Positions 47,707 through 61,000 of a stretch of 64,000 bases of DNA are shown here, piece by piece. Both the position numbers and the translations under genes were made by a program. Where the stretch lies: contig BDSL01000053.1 in assembly GCA_003116995.1 (NCBI GenBank), positions 434,001 through 498,000 of the forward strand, in the 5' to 3' direction. This DNA is from Yamagishiella unicocca (lineage: Eukaryota > Chlorophyta > Chlorophyceae > Chlamydomonadales > Volvocaceae). Within the stretch, counting starts at the first letter, position 1; each line of letters begins with the position of its first letter. The notes under the pieces are model-generated. The model ran no database searches. It was given only the letters and a program-made list of their open reading frames with translations, and was not told where the DNA came from.

Positions 47707-49038
47707 TGTACGTGTGCGCCGATTAGCATCGTGCGTTTCGGTTGGACCCTTCTGGAGTAATTGAAACTCCTTCACAAACCACACAAGGTAGACGACAGAG
47801 CACCTATAGCTGCTTACAGGTTTGTATGAATGTATTAATATGCAAACTTATGACGCTTGCCTCTACCAATGGGGGGATGAGTGCCAATTGAGTCCTTCAA
47901 CAACGCATGACGAGCAACTGATTAACAATTTACTCGAACATGCGCACCTACACAGTTTTACAAAGGTAGAGTAAACAAAAACAAAAATATAACATCATGC
48001 CAGCTAATCACTTGCAATCCAAGCTGCGCACAAACTGGTTCAAAAGCGACTGGGCATGGTATTGATAGTGGAAGCGGGGCTGTCAGCCATGTCTACGCTG
48101 TAGATGTTTATTGATTTTGCCAGATCATCGATACTTGGGCAGCGAGAGCGGAGTCTCCGCGAAGGGGGCGGCTGAGGATACAGCAGCTGTATCCTTGCGT
48201 GGCTGTGCCTCGCAAGTAAAGCATTCCTCATTGGTTATTACGTGTAATCGGAGCTGATGGCTACTGCACAGGCTTCCAGGTGTGGGTAGGGTCAAGGACC
48301 CCCTAACCGAGCGGGTTCCAGCTGCCGCTGCGCTCACGATCGGCCTGAATATTGGCACGTAATATAATCGCAGTGTGTGCCAACCACCCATTGATTTATC
48401 TACCAGAAAGCCCGCGCCCACTTTTTGTTGTCCTGCTTGCCGCCTCCCGCGCAGGCCTCAAGCTGGTTCTGCCGCGCCAGGACGCATGCAGTACGGAACC
48501 TTTCTGCCAAGCAGGCCAGCAGCCTTGCAGAGTGGCCTTCGGCTTTTTGGTGAGGACTCGTACTCGGGGACTAAAACCGAGACACGCACATGCCGCACTT
48601 GCAATCCCAGGGAAGAGCTGCATGCCTGGGCGTGGCTGCTGCACCGATGGAGGCGCTGACGCCTTCGCGGTGTGGAGTTGATCCCAACCCGGCCACCCCG
48701 GTCAAACCCCATAGTAGGCAACACAGCAGCTGTCGCAACCGGCCCTCCCCCGTTGTCCACGCCACTCTACAACCCCTTTGCGCTCTCCAGCGCCCAGCCA
48801 TCACCCTCGGTCCCTTGGAACCCAGCCAGTCAGGCGGCGCGCCCCGCACCGCACCCTACCGCACCCTACCGCACGAGTCCTCTTCTCTCGAATCCGTTTT
48901 CGAATCGCTTTTCCACTTTCCAGTCCAGCGCAGCCCAACGGCTTTCCGCTCCCGCCCTCACCACCTGCCCGCCTGTCCGCCTCTCGCGCCCCGCCACCCG
49001 CCTCCGCAGCTCGGCAGCTCCAGGGATGTCCCCGGGGC
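47707..49038. promoter_or_regulatory. Shared upstream region of SECA2 and the SAGA-like gene
   Basis: About 1.33 kb between two divergent start codons. The part near SECA2 (about 47,770-48,120) is AT-richer than the rest of the window. No TATA box or named operator could be assigned. It must hold both promoters and 5' UTRs unless an undetected upstream exon exists. Confidence 0.5.
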
Positions 49039-52000
49039 ATGGCGCAGCGGGGCGACCTGCCGGCGCAGCCGCCACTAGGACGCAGCGGAGCTGTACGGCG
49101 AGCCGCTGCCTGGCGAGCTGCCCACATGCGGCCCCTAGTCGCGGCATCGTGGCTGGGGGGCGGGGGCGGGCTGCTGCGGCCGCAGTCCCGGAGCGTTGCC
49201 TTCAAGGTGGGTTGGGGCTTGGAGGGGTGGTGGTGGTGGGGTGGAGAGGAAGCCCGAGGGAAGAGGCTTGGTGGGAGTGGGTGGGGGGGTATAGGATATT
49301 CCGCGTGGGGGGCCTATATAAAAGAACCGGGGTGGGGTGGGGTGCGGACAGCTGGCGGCACCGCTGGTTGGGCGGGTGCGGGTCGGTGTGGGGGGTGCGG
49401 ACAGCTGGCGGCACCGCTGGGTGGGCGGGTGCGGGTCGGTGTGGGGGGGTGCGGACAGCTGGCGGCACCGCTGGGTGGGCGGGTGCGGGTCGGTGTGGGG
49501 GGTGCGGACAGCTGGCGGCACCGCTGGGTGGGCGGGTGCGGGTCGGTGTGTGGGGGTGCGGACAGCTGGCGGCACCGCTGGTTGGGCGGGTGCGGGTCGG
49601 TGTGGGGGGTGCGGACAGCTGGCGGCACCGCTGGGTGGGCGGGTGCGGGTCGGTGTGGGGGGGGCGGACAGCTGCGTACTTTTTGATGGTGCAGGTGGGC
49701 GGTTGGCTGGCTGGCGCGTGGGGGAGAGGTGTGGTGTGGGTGTTTGGGGTTGTCGCGTCGTGGTCGACAGGTCACTCACCACCGACACGCGACGCAGGCG
49801 TTTTCCAGCGAAGAGGCGGCGACGGCGGCAGCTGGTGCCGGCGGCGGCACCGGGAGTGCTGTGACCGTGTCCAGGGAGGCCGGCGGTGAGTAAGGGGGGC
49901 CTCACCGGGATCTGACACAGCGCCGAGTGGGGGTTGCGGGGGTCAGGGTGGGGGTCAGGTGGGGGTCAGGTGGGGGTCAGATGGGGGTCAGGTGGGGGTC
50001 AGGTGGGGTTCAGATGGGGGTCAGGGTGGGGGTCAGGTGGGGGTCAGGTGGGGGTCGGGGGGGTTCCGGACGCTGCTGGGCTGGGTGGCCACTCGTTCGT
50101 GTCTGCGAGGAGCACCATGCGGGCGAGGCAGGGGTGGGGGCGCTAGGGTGCAGCCCTAGCCGATATGGCCTGATGGGAGCCTCTTGTCGACTGCACCGAT
50201 TTAAGTAACGAACCCCATGTCTTCTGCATGTTATTGCTCGTAATGCGGCATCCTGAAATTGCCGCCAGAAGCCCCGGCCACCAGCGGCGGCTCTTCGGGC
50301 GCCGTTGCGGGCGACGGCAACGGGCGCGGCGCTAAGCAGGCAGCCACCGCCGGCTCGGCGGCCGAGGGCAGCTCCCAGCCGGGGAAGACGCTCTGTCGGT
50401 TCGTGGTTCCGGAATACCCGCCCGTGCCGGTGGGGGCCGACCCAGGGGTCGCCCAGCGGCTCCTGCTGGTGGGCAGCTGTCGGGAGCTCGGCGAGTGGGA
50501 CCCCGGGCGGGCGCTGGAGCTGGTGGCGGAGGAGGGCGGAGGCTGGGTGGCAGACGTGCCTATCAGCCTCCAGGCGGATGTGGCGGCGAAGGTGAGGCGG
50601 TGGGGAGGAGGGTTGCCCGGGCATGCTGGGGGTTCGGACGGGCATCTGGACGGGGGGAGGATCCTGACGGACGAGCATTTGGACGGGGAGGGTGAAGGCG
50701 ATCGCAAAGCTGGGGGGTATGCGTATATTCCGATGCCCGGGCACAACTTGGCGTACCTACTCGTCCTCAGCACACAGCCGCTTCCACCCCTCCCTGGACT
50801 CAACCTCCCGCCGCTGCGCGCTCCGCATTACTCTCCCCCCCCTGGACTCAACCTCCCCCCGCCGCCGTCCCCTCCCTGCCGCACAGCTGATGGTGATCCG
50901 CGGCGAGGGGCAGGGCAAGGACTACGAGTGGGAGAAGGGCGGCAACCGGATCTTAGCCACGTACGGCGGCAGTAAGGCCCTGCTGCTGGAGTTCCCTTGG
51001 GGCCAGCCGGACAGGACCAACAGGTTCGAGCTGGATGAGCAGCAGCTGCCGCCGCTGCGGCCGCTGGCGGCGGCGGCGGCGGGCGCTCCGCCGCAGCCGC
51101 GGGGACAGCAGCAGCCAGGGCAGAAGGTGCAGGGCTCGGCGAAGGCGCCAGTGGCAGGGGGGGGCGCTCCTTCGAAGAGCGGCAGCGGCGGGACCGCCGT
51201 CGGGGCTGGGGTATCGGGCCCCGCCGCTCCCCCGGGGACGTCTCCAGGGAAGGCCACGGGTCCGGCCGTCCAGGTGAGGCCAGCGAGGGGAGGAGAGGAG
51301 GAGGGTTGAAGGGCTTCTCACGGGTGCCTACACTTCCCTTACCCCCACCCCCCATCGCCACCAGTCACGCAAACGGCCCCGCCGCCTGTCCTCCCTCCCT
51401 ACGACCTTCGTCTTTCGTATCCTCACCCAAGTTCTCCAGCATGCATCTCGAAACGTCTTTCCTAAACGGTTTTTTCTCGCATCCACGGTTTTTTCTCCCT
51501 CCCTCCCCCTCTCCTCCCTCCCTCCCCCCCTCCTCCCTCCCTCCCAACAGGTCAACACCAGCGAGCTCCGAAAGCTGCAGCAGCGGCTCACGGCGCAAAT
51601 TGCCGAGCTGCAGACCACCTCCTCGTCGTCCAGGTCGGCGGAGAACAAGGACAGGAGGCCGCCGCCAGGCGCGGACGGCGCAGCGCCAGGGGCACCGCAG
51701 TCACCGCCCGCCCCCGGGTCCTCCTCCGGAGCATCATCAGCGGTGTTGGCTCGCGACCGTGACTCCGGCGAGCTGCAGCGCCTGACGTCTCAGCTCCAAA
51801 GCGTGAGCTCCCAGTTGGAGCTGACGATGGCGGAGATGGCGTCGGCTCGAGCGGCGGTGGTGGCCAAGGAGCGGGCGGTGGCGGAGCTGGAGGAGCGGCT
51901 GTCTAGTGCGGCGGCGAGGGACGCGGAGCGGAAGCAGGAGCTGCAGGTGGGCGGTGCATGTGTATTGTTTGGGGGGATTTGGGGGGGGTGGGCATAAAAA

Positions 52001-55000
52001 CCCTGGACGCGAGAAGGACAAGGTAGTTGGATGGTTGGATTGTTTGGGGGGGGGCGGGGTGCGAGAACACCCGGTAACGCGGCGTGGGAAGCGGAGGGCA
52101 GGAACTAGCCACCGGCGAATAGGTTTCGGATGAGCGGGGCCTCAGGCATGCGGAGTAGGGTGGGCATAAGGAACCGGGGTACCGGGAGGGGGCAAAACCG
52201 CCTGGCTGGTCGCTCGCTCCCCATCACCTGTGCCCGCTGTGGCGCCCTCCGAAACCTCCACACTGCTGCCGCCTCTCTCCTCACCCCTCCTCTCTCCTCA
52301 CCCCGCCTCTCTCCTCACCCCGCCTCTCTCCTCACCCCGCCTCTCTCCTCACCCCGCCTCTCTCCTCACCCCGCCTCTCTCCTGGCCCCTCCCCCTCTCT
52401 CCTGCCCCCCCCCCTCCGACGGCTATGCACCCACTACATTTCCCCAGTCGAGTTACCGGTTACCGGTTCCTTTTATGTACCCCCCTCTCTCCTCGCCCCG
52501 CAGGTCCTCCGAACTCAGCTCACGGACGCCCTAGCTCGCTCCAACGCTGTCGCCGACGCCACCGCCACCGCGGACAACCTGGCCACAGCCACCACTCAGG
52601 CCCTGCAGTCGGAGCTGCAGCAAACCAAGCAGGCAGGGAGGGGCCAGGGGAAGGCGTGGGGGGGAGGCGCTTTCTCGCAGGCCGGGGTTGGTGCTCGGAG
52701 ATCTTGGAGGCGACTTCATTGGGCACTAGGTATCGCTTGTTGTCGAATAGTTAAGCTGTTTTCCCGTTCGGAAAATTAGTAGCTTTCCTTAATTTTTTAT
52801 TTTTTTCACGTAAGTTTCGTGGGTGTGACGGGTACTGAGATACTCGGCCGCCAGCGCTAGAGCTGGCGATGTTGGGCCGGCGGTGCGGTCTCACCCACGT
52901 GCGCTGCGTTGCCTTCTCCGTTCCTCTCACCACCAGATGTACGAGTCGACGCTGAAGGAGCTGCAGGAGGCCAACAGCATCAACGCCAACAGCCGCGCGC
53001 TGCTCACGCAGCTGGAGGAGAACTTCTCCGCGGCGTCCACCCAGTACGAGGCCACGTTGGAGGTACGCCGCGAGGGGACACGGGGGCGGGCCCCCGGCAT
53101 CGTACACCCTTCCCCCAACGGGTTTTCCCTTGCAAAACCCCCGTCCAAACGAATGTACCTAACGAGCTTCTTAACAAACGTTTTCCCTACTCGGTTTTAC
53201 TTTTTTCAGTGCCGACCTGCGGGTTTCCTCCCATACCCTCGCAGTCATAACCAGAAGGGTCCACATACACGGAGCGCTGCTGGCTGTGTTATTCCGCATA
53301 CCAAGGGAATCCCCCCCGAACCCCCCCCCCCGCCCCGCAGCTCTTCGATTCGCGGGTTTCGGAGCTGACCCGGCAGCTGGACGCAGCTGAGCGGTCTCGC
53401 TCCGAGGAGGTGGATGTGCTGGAGGAGGCGCTGGCCTCCACTCGGGCGGGGCAGCAGGACGTGCTCAACCAGATCCAGGAGAACTTCGTTGCGGCCAGCC
53501 AGCAGTACGAAACCACCCTGACGGTACGGCCGGGAAGCGAGGCAGGCCGGGCAGCCCGGGTAGCTGCTCGCGTGCCGACCGCGGCCGCAACATTGTTGTG
53601 CGGTGCACCCTCTACCGGTCCCGCACCGCCCAGGGTAGCTGCTCGCGTGCCGCGGCAACGCGACGCGACCCACCCAAGATGGTCGATGTCGAGACATCGA
53701 CCATCGCGCGTGCCTGCGTTGACGCACCTTTTGTGGTTTCGGGGCCGGCCCTCCCCTCCCCATCGCAGCTGTACGACACCCGGGTTCTGGAGCTGGAGGA
53801 GGCTCTGGAGGCGGCGGAGTCTCAGCGCACCGAGGAGGTGTCGATGCTGGAGTCGGAGCTGGATGCGGCCAGGCAGGCGCAGGCGTCGCTGCTGGGGGAG
53901 CTGGAGGAGAGCCTCACCGCCACCAGCAGACAGTACGAGGCAACGCTTAAGGTGGGGGGCTGTGAGGGAGGAGTGAGGGTTGCAAGGAGAGGTGGGAGAG
54001 GTGGGGCGGGGGGGGCCAGGGGGTGCGCGGGGCGGAGGGGCTGCGGCGGCGATGTGGGGCTTGACGGGCGGTGGTTGCTGTTCTGTAGCAGGGGGGTATG
54101 AGGGGAGCCCTGCTGCTACAGGGAGGGAGGGGGGTGTCCGGGAAGCCGCACTGGCGCGCGAGATGGGCACACGCCACTCGGAGCACATATGTCATGTCAG
54201 GGATTCGTTGCCCGAACAACTGGGAGGCCAGTCTGCGGGTACCTGCTTGTGTGCTCCGGCCCCCACGCGCCTGCCCCCCACGCGGCCACCCGCCCGTCCC
54301 TCCGCTGCCTCGCTCGCGCCGCGACAGCTGTACGAGGACAAGATCGAGGAGCTCAACGAACAACTGGATGCCGTACAAGCAGACTACGGCGATAAGATCG
54401 GCGAGCTCAACAGCACCATTGCCGAGGAGCAGGTGGGTTCCGGAGGGGCGGCCCTCCCAGCCCTCAGCGTTATTTCCGCTTTCCTTTTGTGTCGGACCAC
54501 TTGTCTCCCCGTCACCCTCCCCGCGGACCCGCGTCTTTCCTAACGGGATTTTCCTTTCGTACACGGGTTTTCCTTGCAACCTGTTCCTTGCAATGCGCGG
54601 ACCCTCCCTCCCTCCGGGTCTTCCTCACAATCCTTCCCTCCCTCCCAGCCGCTCATGCGCTTTCGTTGCAGCAGGCCTAGCCCTCTCATGCCCGTCCTGC
54701 TTGCGCTAAGAGACCTGGGGCACGTGTGGCATGTGGGCCGGGACCTCCAGTTGTCGAAGTTGTCGTGTCCAACAGGGCTCGAACCTGGAACCTCTGCCGC
54801 ACGCTCTGCCCCCGCCCCCAGGCAAGCCAGCGCCAGGCCGCAGAGGAGTACGCTGCCCAGCTGGCGCAGCTGCAGGGCCAGTTGCGCGGCGCAGCGGAGC
54901 GGGAGGCACAGCTGGCGGACCGGCTGGCGCGGGTGGAGGCGGAGGCGGCGGAGTCACGGGTGGGTGGGGCAGCCGCGGCAAGACGGGGGCCAGGCGGACA

Positions 55001-58000
55001 GGCAGAGGCGCAGAGTGGAGGCCAGTGGGGCGGATGTGTAGGGGGCCCCGGATATCGGTGAGGTGTTTGGGTTGCCCCTCGAGACCTGATCCGCACACGG
55101 TTGCCCCAGCTACCCGGCACCCACACGACGCCTCCGCCCTCCTCTCCAACCCTCCCCGCCCCCTCCTCGCTGCTGCCCGCCCCCTCCTCGCTGCTGCCCG
55201 CCCCCTCCTCGCTGCTGCCCGCCCCTCCTCGCTGCTGCCCGCCCCCTCCTCGCTGCTGCCCGCCCCCTCCTCGCTGCTGCCCGCCCCCTCCTCGCTGCTG
55301 CCCGCCCCCTCCTCGCTGCTGCCCGCCCCCTCCTCGCTGCTGCCCGCCCCCTCCTCGCTGCTGCCCGCCCCCTCCTCGCTGCTGCCCGCCCCCTCCTCGC
55401 TGCTGCCCGCCCCTCCTCGCTGCTGCCCGCCCCCTCCTCGCTGCTGCCCGCCCCCTCCTCGCTGCTGCCCGCCCCCTCCTCGCTGCTGCCCGCCCCCTCC
55501 TCGCTGCTGCCCGCCCCCTCCTCGCTGCTGCCCAGGTGCAACTGAACTCCGAGCTGGAGGGGCTGCGGCGAGAAACCGTGCAGCGGCAAAACGAGCTGCA
55601 GGGACAGCTGGCACAGGTCCAGGTAGGCCATGCCCTGCCTACCACCGCTCTCATGTGCACCGCTGGCGTCTCCGAAGGAAAGGGTTAGGGGGAGGTTTCC
55701 TGCTCTCCCTCCTGCTCCTCACGCCTCCGCTCACCCCTGCTGCCCCCCCCGCCCGCCCTCTGTAGAACGCCGCCTCCCAGTTCGAGCAGCTGGCTAGGGA
55801 TCAGGCCGCCAGTCTGGTGTCGGCGCAGGAGCGGCAGGGCGAGCTGGTGGCGCAGGTGGTGGCGCTGCAGCAGGAGACGGCGGCCAGGGAGGCGGAGCTG
55901 AGGGTGCGGCCGCGGGGGGGAGGGAGGGGGCTGCGGGGGAGGGAGGGGGCTGCGGGGGAGGGAGGGGGCTGCGGGGAGAGGGAGGGAGCTGCGGGGAGAG
56001 GGAGGGGGCTGCGGGGAGAGGGTTCGAGGACGATATCGCCCGGCCGCCAGACCCCTCCCCCCGGGGGTACTCCTGCCTCCTTCGTACCCCTGCTGGTGCC
56101 AACCCCGGAACCCCCTGCTGCTGCGGCGGCGGCGGGGGGTTCAGTGCCGACCTACGGGTTTCCTCTAATTTCCTCGCTGCTGCTGCCCCGCCCCCCCACA
56201 CGCACCATGCGCCAACCACCCTGTCCCTGTCGCGTAAACGGTTTGTATGTCCCGTTTTACCCCCCGCCCCCCAGGACGCCACCGCCAAGTACGAGCAGCT
56301 TGCTCGTGAGCAGACCGCCAGCCTGGCCAGTGCGCAGGAGCAGCAGAGCGAGCTGGTGGCGCAGCTGCTGGCGCTGCAGCAGGAGTCGCAGACCAAGGAG
56401 GCGGAGCTGAGGGTGGGAGGAGGCGTGGCTGGGGGGCCAGGACCGGACCCGGGGCGGTGGGGGGCTCGCCATGAGGGCGGCCCAGTGCTAGGACCCATGG
56501 GTCTGCAGCCAAGGGCCCACACACCCCAACCGCTGCACAGCCTTTTCTCCCGCCGCCGCTGTCCCCCCCACCCTTCCCATGTCGTGTAACCCGGTCTTCT
56601 TGCCACCACCGCCCACCCTCCCACTCCACGGGTTTCCCTCGAACCCTCCCACTCGCAGGGTCTCCTCCAGGCTGAGCGCCAGGCCCGTGAGAAGGGTTCC
56701 ATCGTGCTGAGGGAGCGGGTGGCGGGGCTGGATGCGGCGCTGGCGGCGCAGCAGCGGCTGCAGATAGAGCTGCGGGAGCTGCAGGTGGGGCCGGGGGGGC
56801 GGTGGGGCTGGTGGTGCGGCTGGTGGCGGTGGTGGGGCTGGTGGTGGGTGGCGGCGGTGGCAAGAAGACCCGGTTACACGACATGCGAAAGGGGGGAAGC
56901 AGCGGGGGCTTGTAGTGGGGTGCGGCGGTGGGCTGGTGGTGGGTGGCGGCGGTGGGGGTGGTGGAGTCACCGGGGCATGCCGCTGGGCGGCTTCGGGACA
57001 ACGCAGTGTGCTGTCTGCATGGCGGGAGACCCACCTCCGTACGCTCCCCAGGTAGACCACCGCCGGATGGTTTCGGAACCCAACCCACTCGTGGCCGTAC
57101 CGTTTGCGCAGGACGAGCTGGCGGGTCGCGAGGCTGCTGCTGAGAAGGCCAAGGCCCAGGTGGAGGAGGCGGCCAGGGCTTCGGAGCAGCTGCTGACGGC
57201 GCAGCTCAGGGCGGCGCGGGACGAGGCGGAGGCCAGGTGGGGTCTGAGCGGAAGGGTGATTGGCCGGGGCAAGGGGGGGTGGCCGGGGCAAGGGGGGTTA
57301 CAGAAAGTAACGGGTTACTCCACATGGGAAATGTAGGTGGTGCATAGGCAGGAGGGGGGGTGCGACCTCCCCCTCCCGGGCTCTCTATTTGGTTGCTCAT
57401 TCGCCGCTGGGCCGATATTGCCTCGTACAACCTCATCATTCCTGGCCCCCCTCCCCGCCCGTGTTTCCTCTCATACCCTCCCCGCCCGTGTTACGGCCTG
57501 ACCCCCCCTTCAGGGAGGCCACTTTGCAGCTGGAGCTAGATGGTCTTCGGCTGCAGGCGACGGTCGCAGAAGCCAAGCTGCGGGAGCAGGTGCGGGTTGG
57601 CTCCCAGGATGCACCTCGGGGGGGAGGGTCCTCTCGAACTTACACCCCCCCCCGCTCCTTCTCTTTGCCGCGCCGCTCCGCTGGACCATCACCTTCACCG
57701 CCCTCGGTTTGTCGGCCGTGGGTTCGCGGATTCTCTTATCAATTCCCCCCCGTTTGTCGGCCGTGGATTTGCGTCTTATCCTTTACACCCCCACCCCGCC
57801 CGTGCCCTTCCCCCCTCAGGTAGCTGCCTCCCAGGAGGAGGCCTCCTCGCTGGCTGAGGCTCAGGCCCGAGCCGCTCGCGAGCTAGATGACGCACTGGCC
57901 GCCGCCTCCGCCGCCAGGTCGCAGCTGGCGGCGCTGCAGCAGGCGGCGGCAACCAAGGAACAGGAGCTGGGGGAGATGCTGGCGTGAGTGGCTGCGGGCG

Positions 58001-61000
58001 GGCGGGGCGGTCCGGGGGAAAGGGGCGGGCTGCTGTCTGGTGCGGGAGGCAAAAGGAAGACCCGTGTACGAAATTAAAACAGACGTTTCTGGTGCGGGAG
58101 GCTGTCTGGTGCGGGAGGCTGGGGGGCCGTCCTCCTCAGTCACCAGGGTGTTGGCGGCCTCCCTCCTCTGCCGGCCGCGACGGTACGCCTAGGGTGACGT
58201 GGCGCCACTTGCTGACGTGGCACCGCTTGCTGACGTGGCTTCCTTGCTGACGTGGCCCTGGTCTGGTACTCGCTCCCCGGGGGGCCCGCTGCAGGACGTC
58301 CCGGGCTGACGCTGAGCGGCTGCAGGCGCAGCTGGCGGAACGGGAGGCGGCGCTGGCGGCAGCGCAGGAGCGGGAGCGGCAGCTGTCGGAGCAGGTGGGG
58401 CCTGGGAGCGGGGGGCCCACGTGCATGCAGCAACCGCGGCAGCGGAAATAGCCCTTTACCACCGCCATCGGCGCCTATGTGCATGTCTTCTTGCCCTTGG
58501 GGCCCCCCCCAAGCACCTCGTCTTCTTGCCCCCCCCCCACACACACACCAGGGACCATGCGCCAACTATCCTGTCCCTGTCGTGTAAACGGTTTTGATAC
58601 CACCGCCCCTCAGCACCTCGTCTTTCTGGCCCCCCCCATCCACCCCCGCCAGCACCTCGTCTTCCTGCCCCCCCATCCACCCCCGCCAGCACCTCGTCTT
58701 CCTCCCTCCCCCAGTGCCGTGCTGTGCGGCCCCTCACCTCATCTCCCCGGCCCCCCCCGCGGCTCCCTCCGCCGCCCGCAGGTGGGCAGGAAGGAGGTGG
58801 CGCTGGCGGCGATGCAGGACGAGGTGGTCGAGCTGCGGGACATGCTGAGCCAGGCGCAGCAGCAGGTGAGGCGGTGGGCCCGGACCCCTCGCTGCCCCCA
58901 CCCCCCTATCCCGCCTTCCTCCTCCTCAGATCCTCAACCAGCTCACCTACGTTGCCGTGCCGCCCGCGCCAACCCACCTCGCACCACCCGCCCCTGCTCC
59001 CAATCGCCTCGACTCTTACCCTCCCTCCCCCCCACGTTTCCGTGCGTCGCGTAGGGTCCTCGCTTCCTGTCGTCTCGCCGTAGCCGCTTTAGCTTAGCCG
59101 CCAAAGGTCATATTACGACCTTCGGCTTAAGTATCCCCAACCCAGTTCTCCAGCATGCATCTCAAAACGTCTGTTTTAAACGGTTTTTTTCGGGCATCCA
59201 TGGGTCTTCCTCGAACCTCCCCCCCCCTCGAACCCCTCCGCTTCTTTTCTGTACCCCCCCCACCCCCACCCCCTCCGCCCAGCTGTCCGACCGCGACACC
59301 CAGCTGACAGCCCTGTCTGCCATCGAGTCGCGTCTGGGGCTCATCGATGAGCTGAACGCGGAGCTGTCCAGCCTCATGGACCAGTACAACACCGCCAAGA
59401 CGGAGCTCAGCACCGTGCGCGGTACATACCAGCAGGCGCAGGTGGGGGGAATTGTATGACGACCTTCTGCAACATAAGGGGTTGGGAAAAAATAAACCGG
59501 TTACTCGACGTGGGAGGGAGGTAGGAGAGGAGGACCCGTGGGTCGGCATTCAATAGGAAAACCGAACAGGAAAAGAAGGGGCGGGGAAGGAGCGGGGTGG
59601 CGGTAGCTGGCTCGGGTCGGACTGGCTTGGTGCGCAGCGTGATGCGGAGGCCCACAGGAGTGCCCAGCGCGCAGGCAGCAGCAGCAGCAGCCCGCGCCGC
59701 TAGCCGCGCCGCTGAGGTCGCAGCTTTAGGACGTGCGAGGACCTGGGCCTTATGAGCTGCTGAAGCCCGCGGATTCCAATGTCCCCTCAGGCCCAGCTGG
59801 CGGCCGTGTCGTCCGATTATGAGGCGGCCAAGACGCAGCTGGCGGCTGTGTCCAAGTACTATGAGGACGCGCAGAGAGAGGCCGGGGAGCAGGTGGGGGT
59901 GGGGAGGTGGGGGCATGGAAAACCTGGGGGTACGGAAGGAAAACCGTTTAGGACAGACGTTTGGAGATGCATGCTGGAAAGCAACTTGGTTGAGGAAACT
60001 AGACGTCGGGGGTCATATGTCCACCTTCGGGGAGCAGGTGGGGGGGAAGGAGGGGGGTTGTGGACGGGAGCGTACTGACGCCCGCTTATACACACCAGCC
60101 TGCTGCAACGGAGGAACATGAAACCAGAGACCAACAGGGCAGGCATGCATTTTTTTTATTGTTTTCTTCCAAGGTTTTGCCAGCGTTTTTTTAAAACAAC
60201 CATTGCGCCCCTGGTGCGCCCCTGGACCACACCCCTGGACGTCCCCCCCACCTGACTGCATGGCCGCCCTGCTGCTGCCGCTGCTGGCGCGCGCCCCTCT
60301 CCTCCCCCTCCCCTGCCAACTATCCCACGCATGTTGCGTAAACGGTTTTTATGCCCCTACCCCCCCCCACCGTACCCGGGTTTTCCTTGCATCCCCCCCT
60401 TTCGTTCCGTCTCCTCACCCCAGTTCTCCAGCATGCATCTCAAAGCGTCTTTTCTAAACGGTTTTTTTTCTCGCATCCACGGGTCTTCCTCGAAACCCCC
60501 CACCCACGCACAGGAGGCCCGGTGGAGCTCCACGGAGGAGGGCTACTTGGCTGACATCTCCGAGCTGAGCGAGGCGGTGGTGCAGTACCGCGATACCATA
60601 GCGGTGCTGAACACCGACCTGGCGGGCCTTATGGACCGCTACAACGTCCTGCTGCAGGTGGGTTAACGGAAAAGAACTGCTGCAGGTGGGGGTTTCGGGG
60701 AAGACCCGTGCTGCAGGTGGGGTGGGAGGGGGCGAGAAGACCCGGATACTTGACAGAGGAGGAGGAAGAGGAGGGGGAGGAGGAGGAGGGGGAGGAGGCG
60801 GGTGGAATATAGAAGATGGGGGGTTGCTGTCGAGCGGTTGGCGGTGTGGCAGGAGGGCGGCTGCGTTGGCTGGCTGGCCGCGGGGGCCGAGCTGGGTGCA
60901 GCGGTGGGATAGCTGGCCAGGAAGCATGAGGGGTTGCGGAGAGGGAGTGGTGGCGCGTGTGTTTGCGAATGACTACGAGGTGGGCAATGCAATGGAATTG

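Noticed and set aside
54686..55765. ORFs of 195-344 codons on both strands across 55.1-55.5 kb
   Set aside because: They come from a 21-bp minisatellite in intron 11 of the SAGA-like gene. The real exons flank it.
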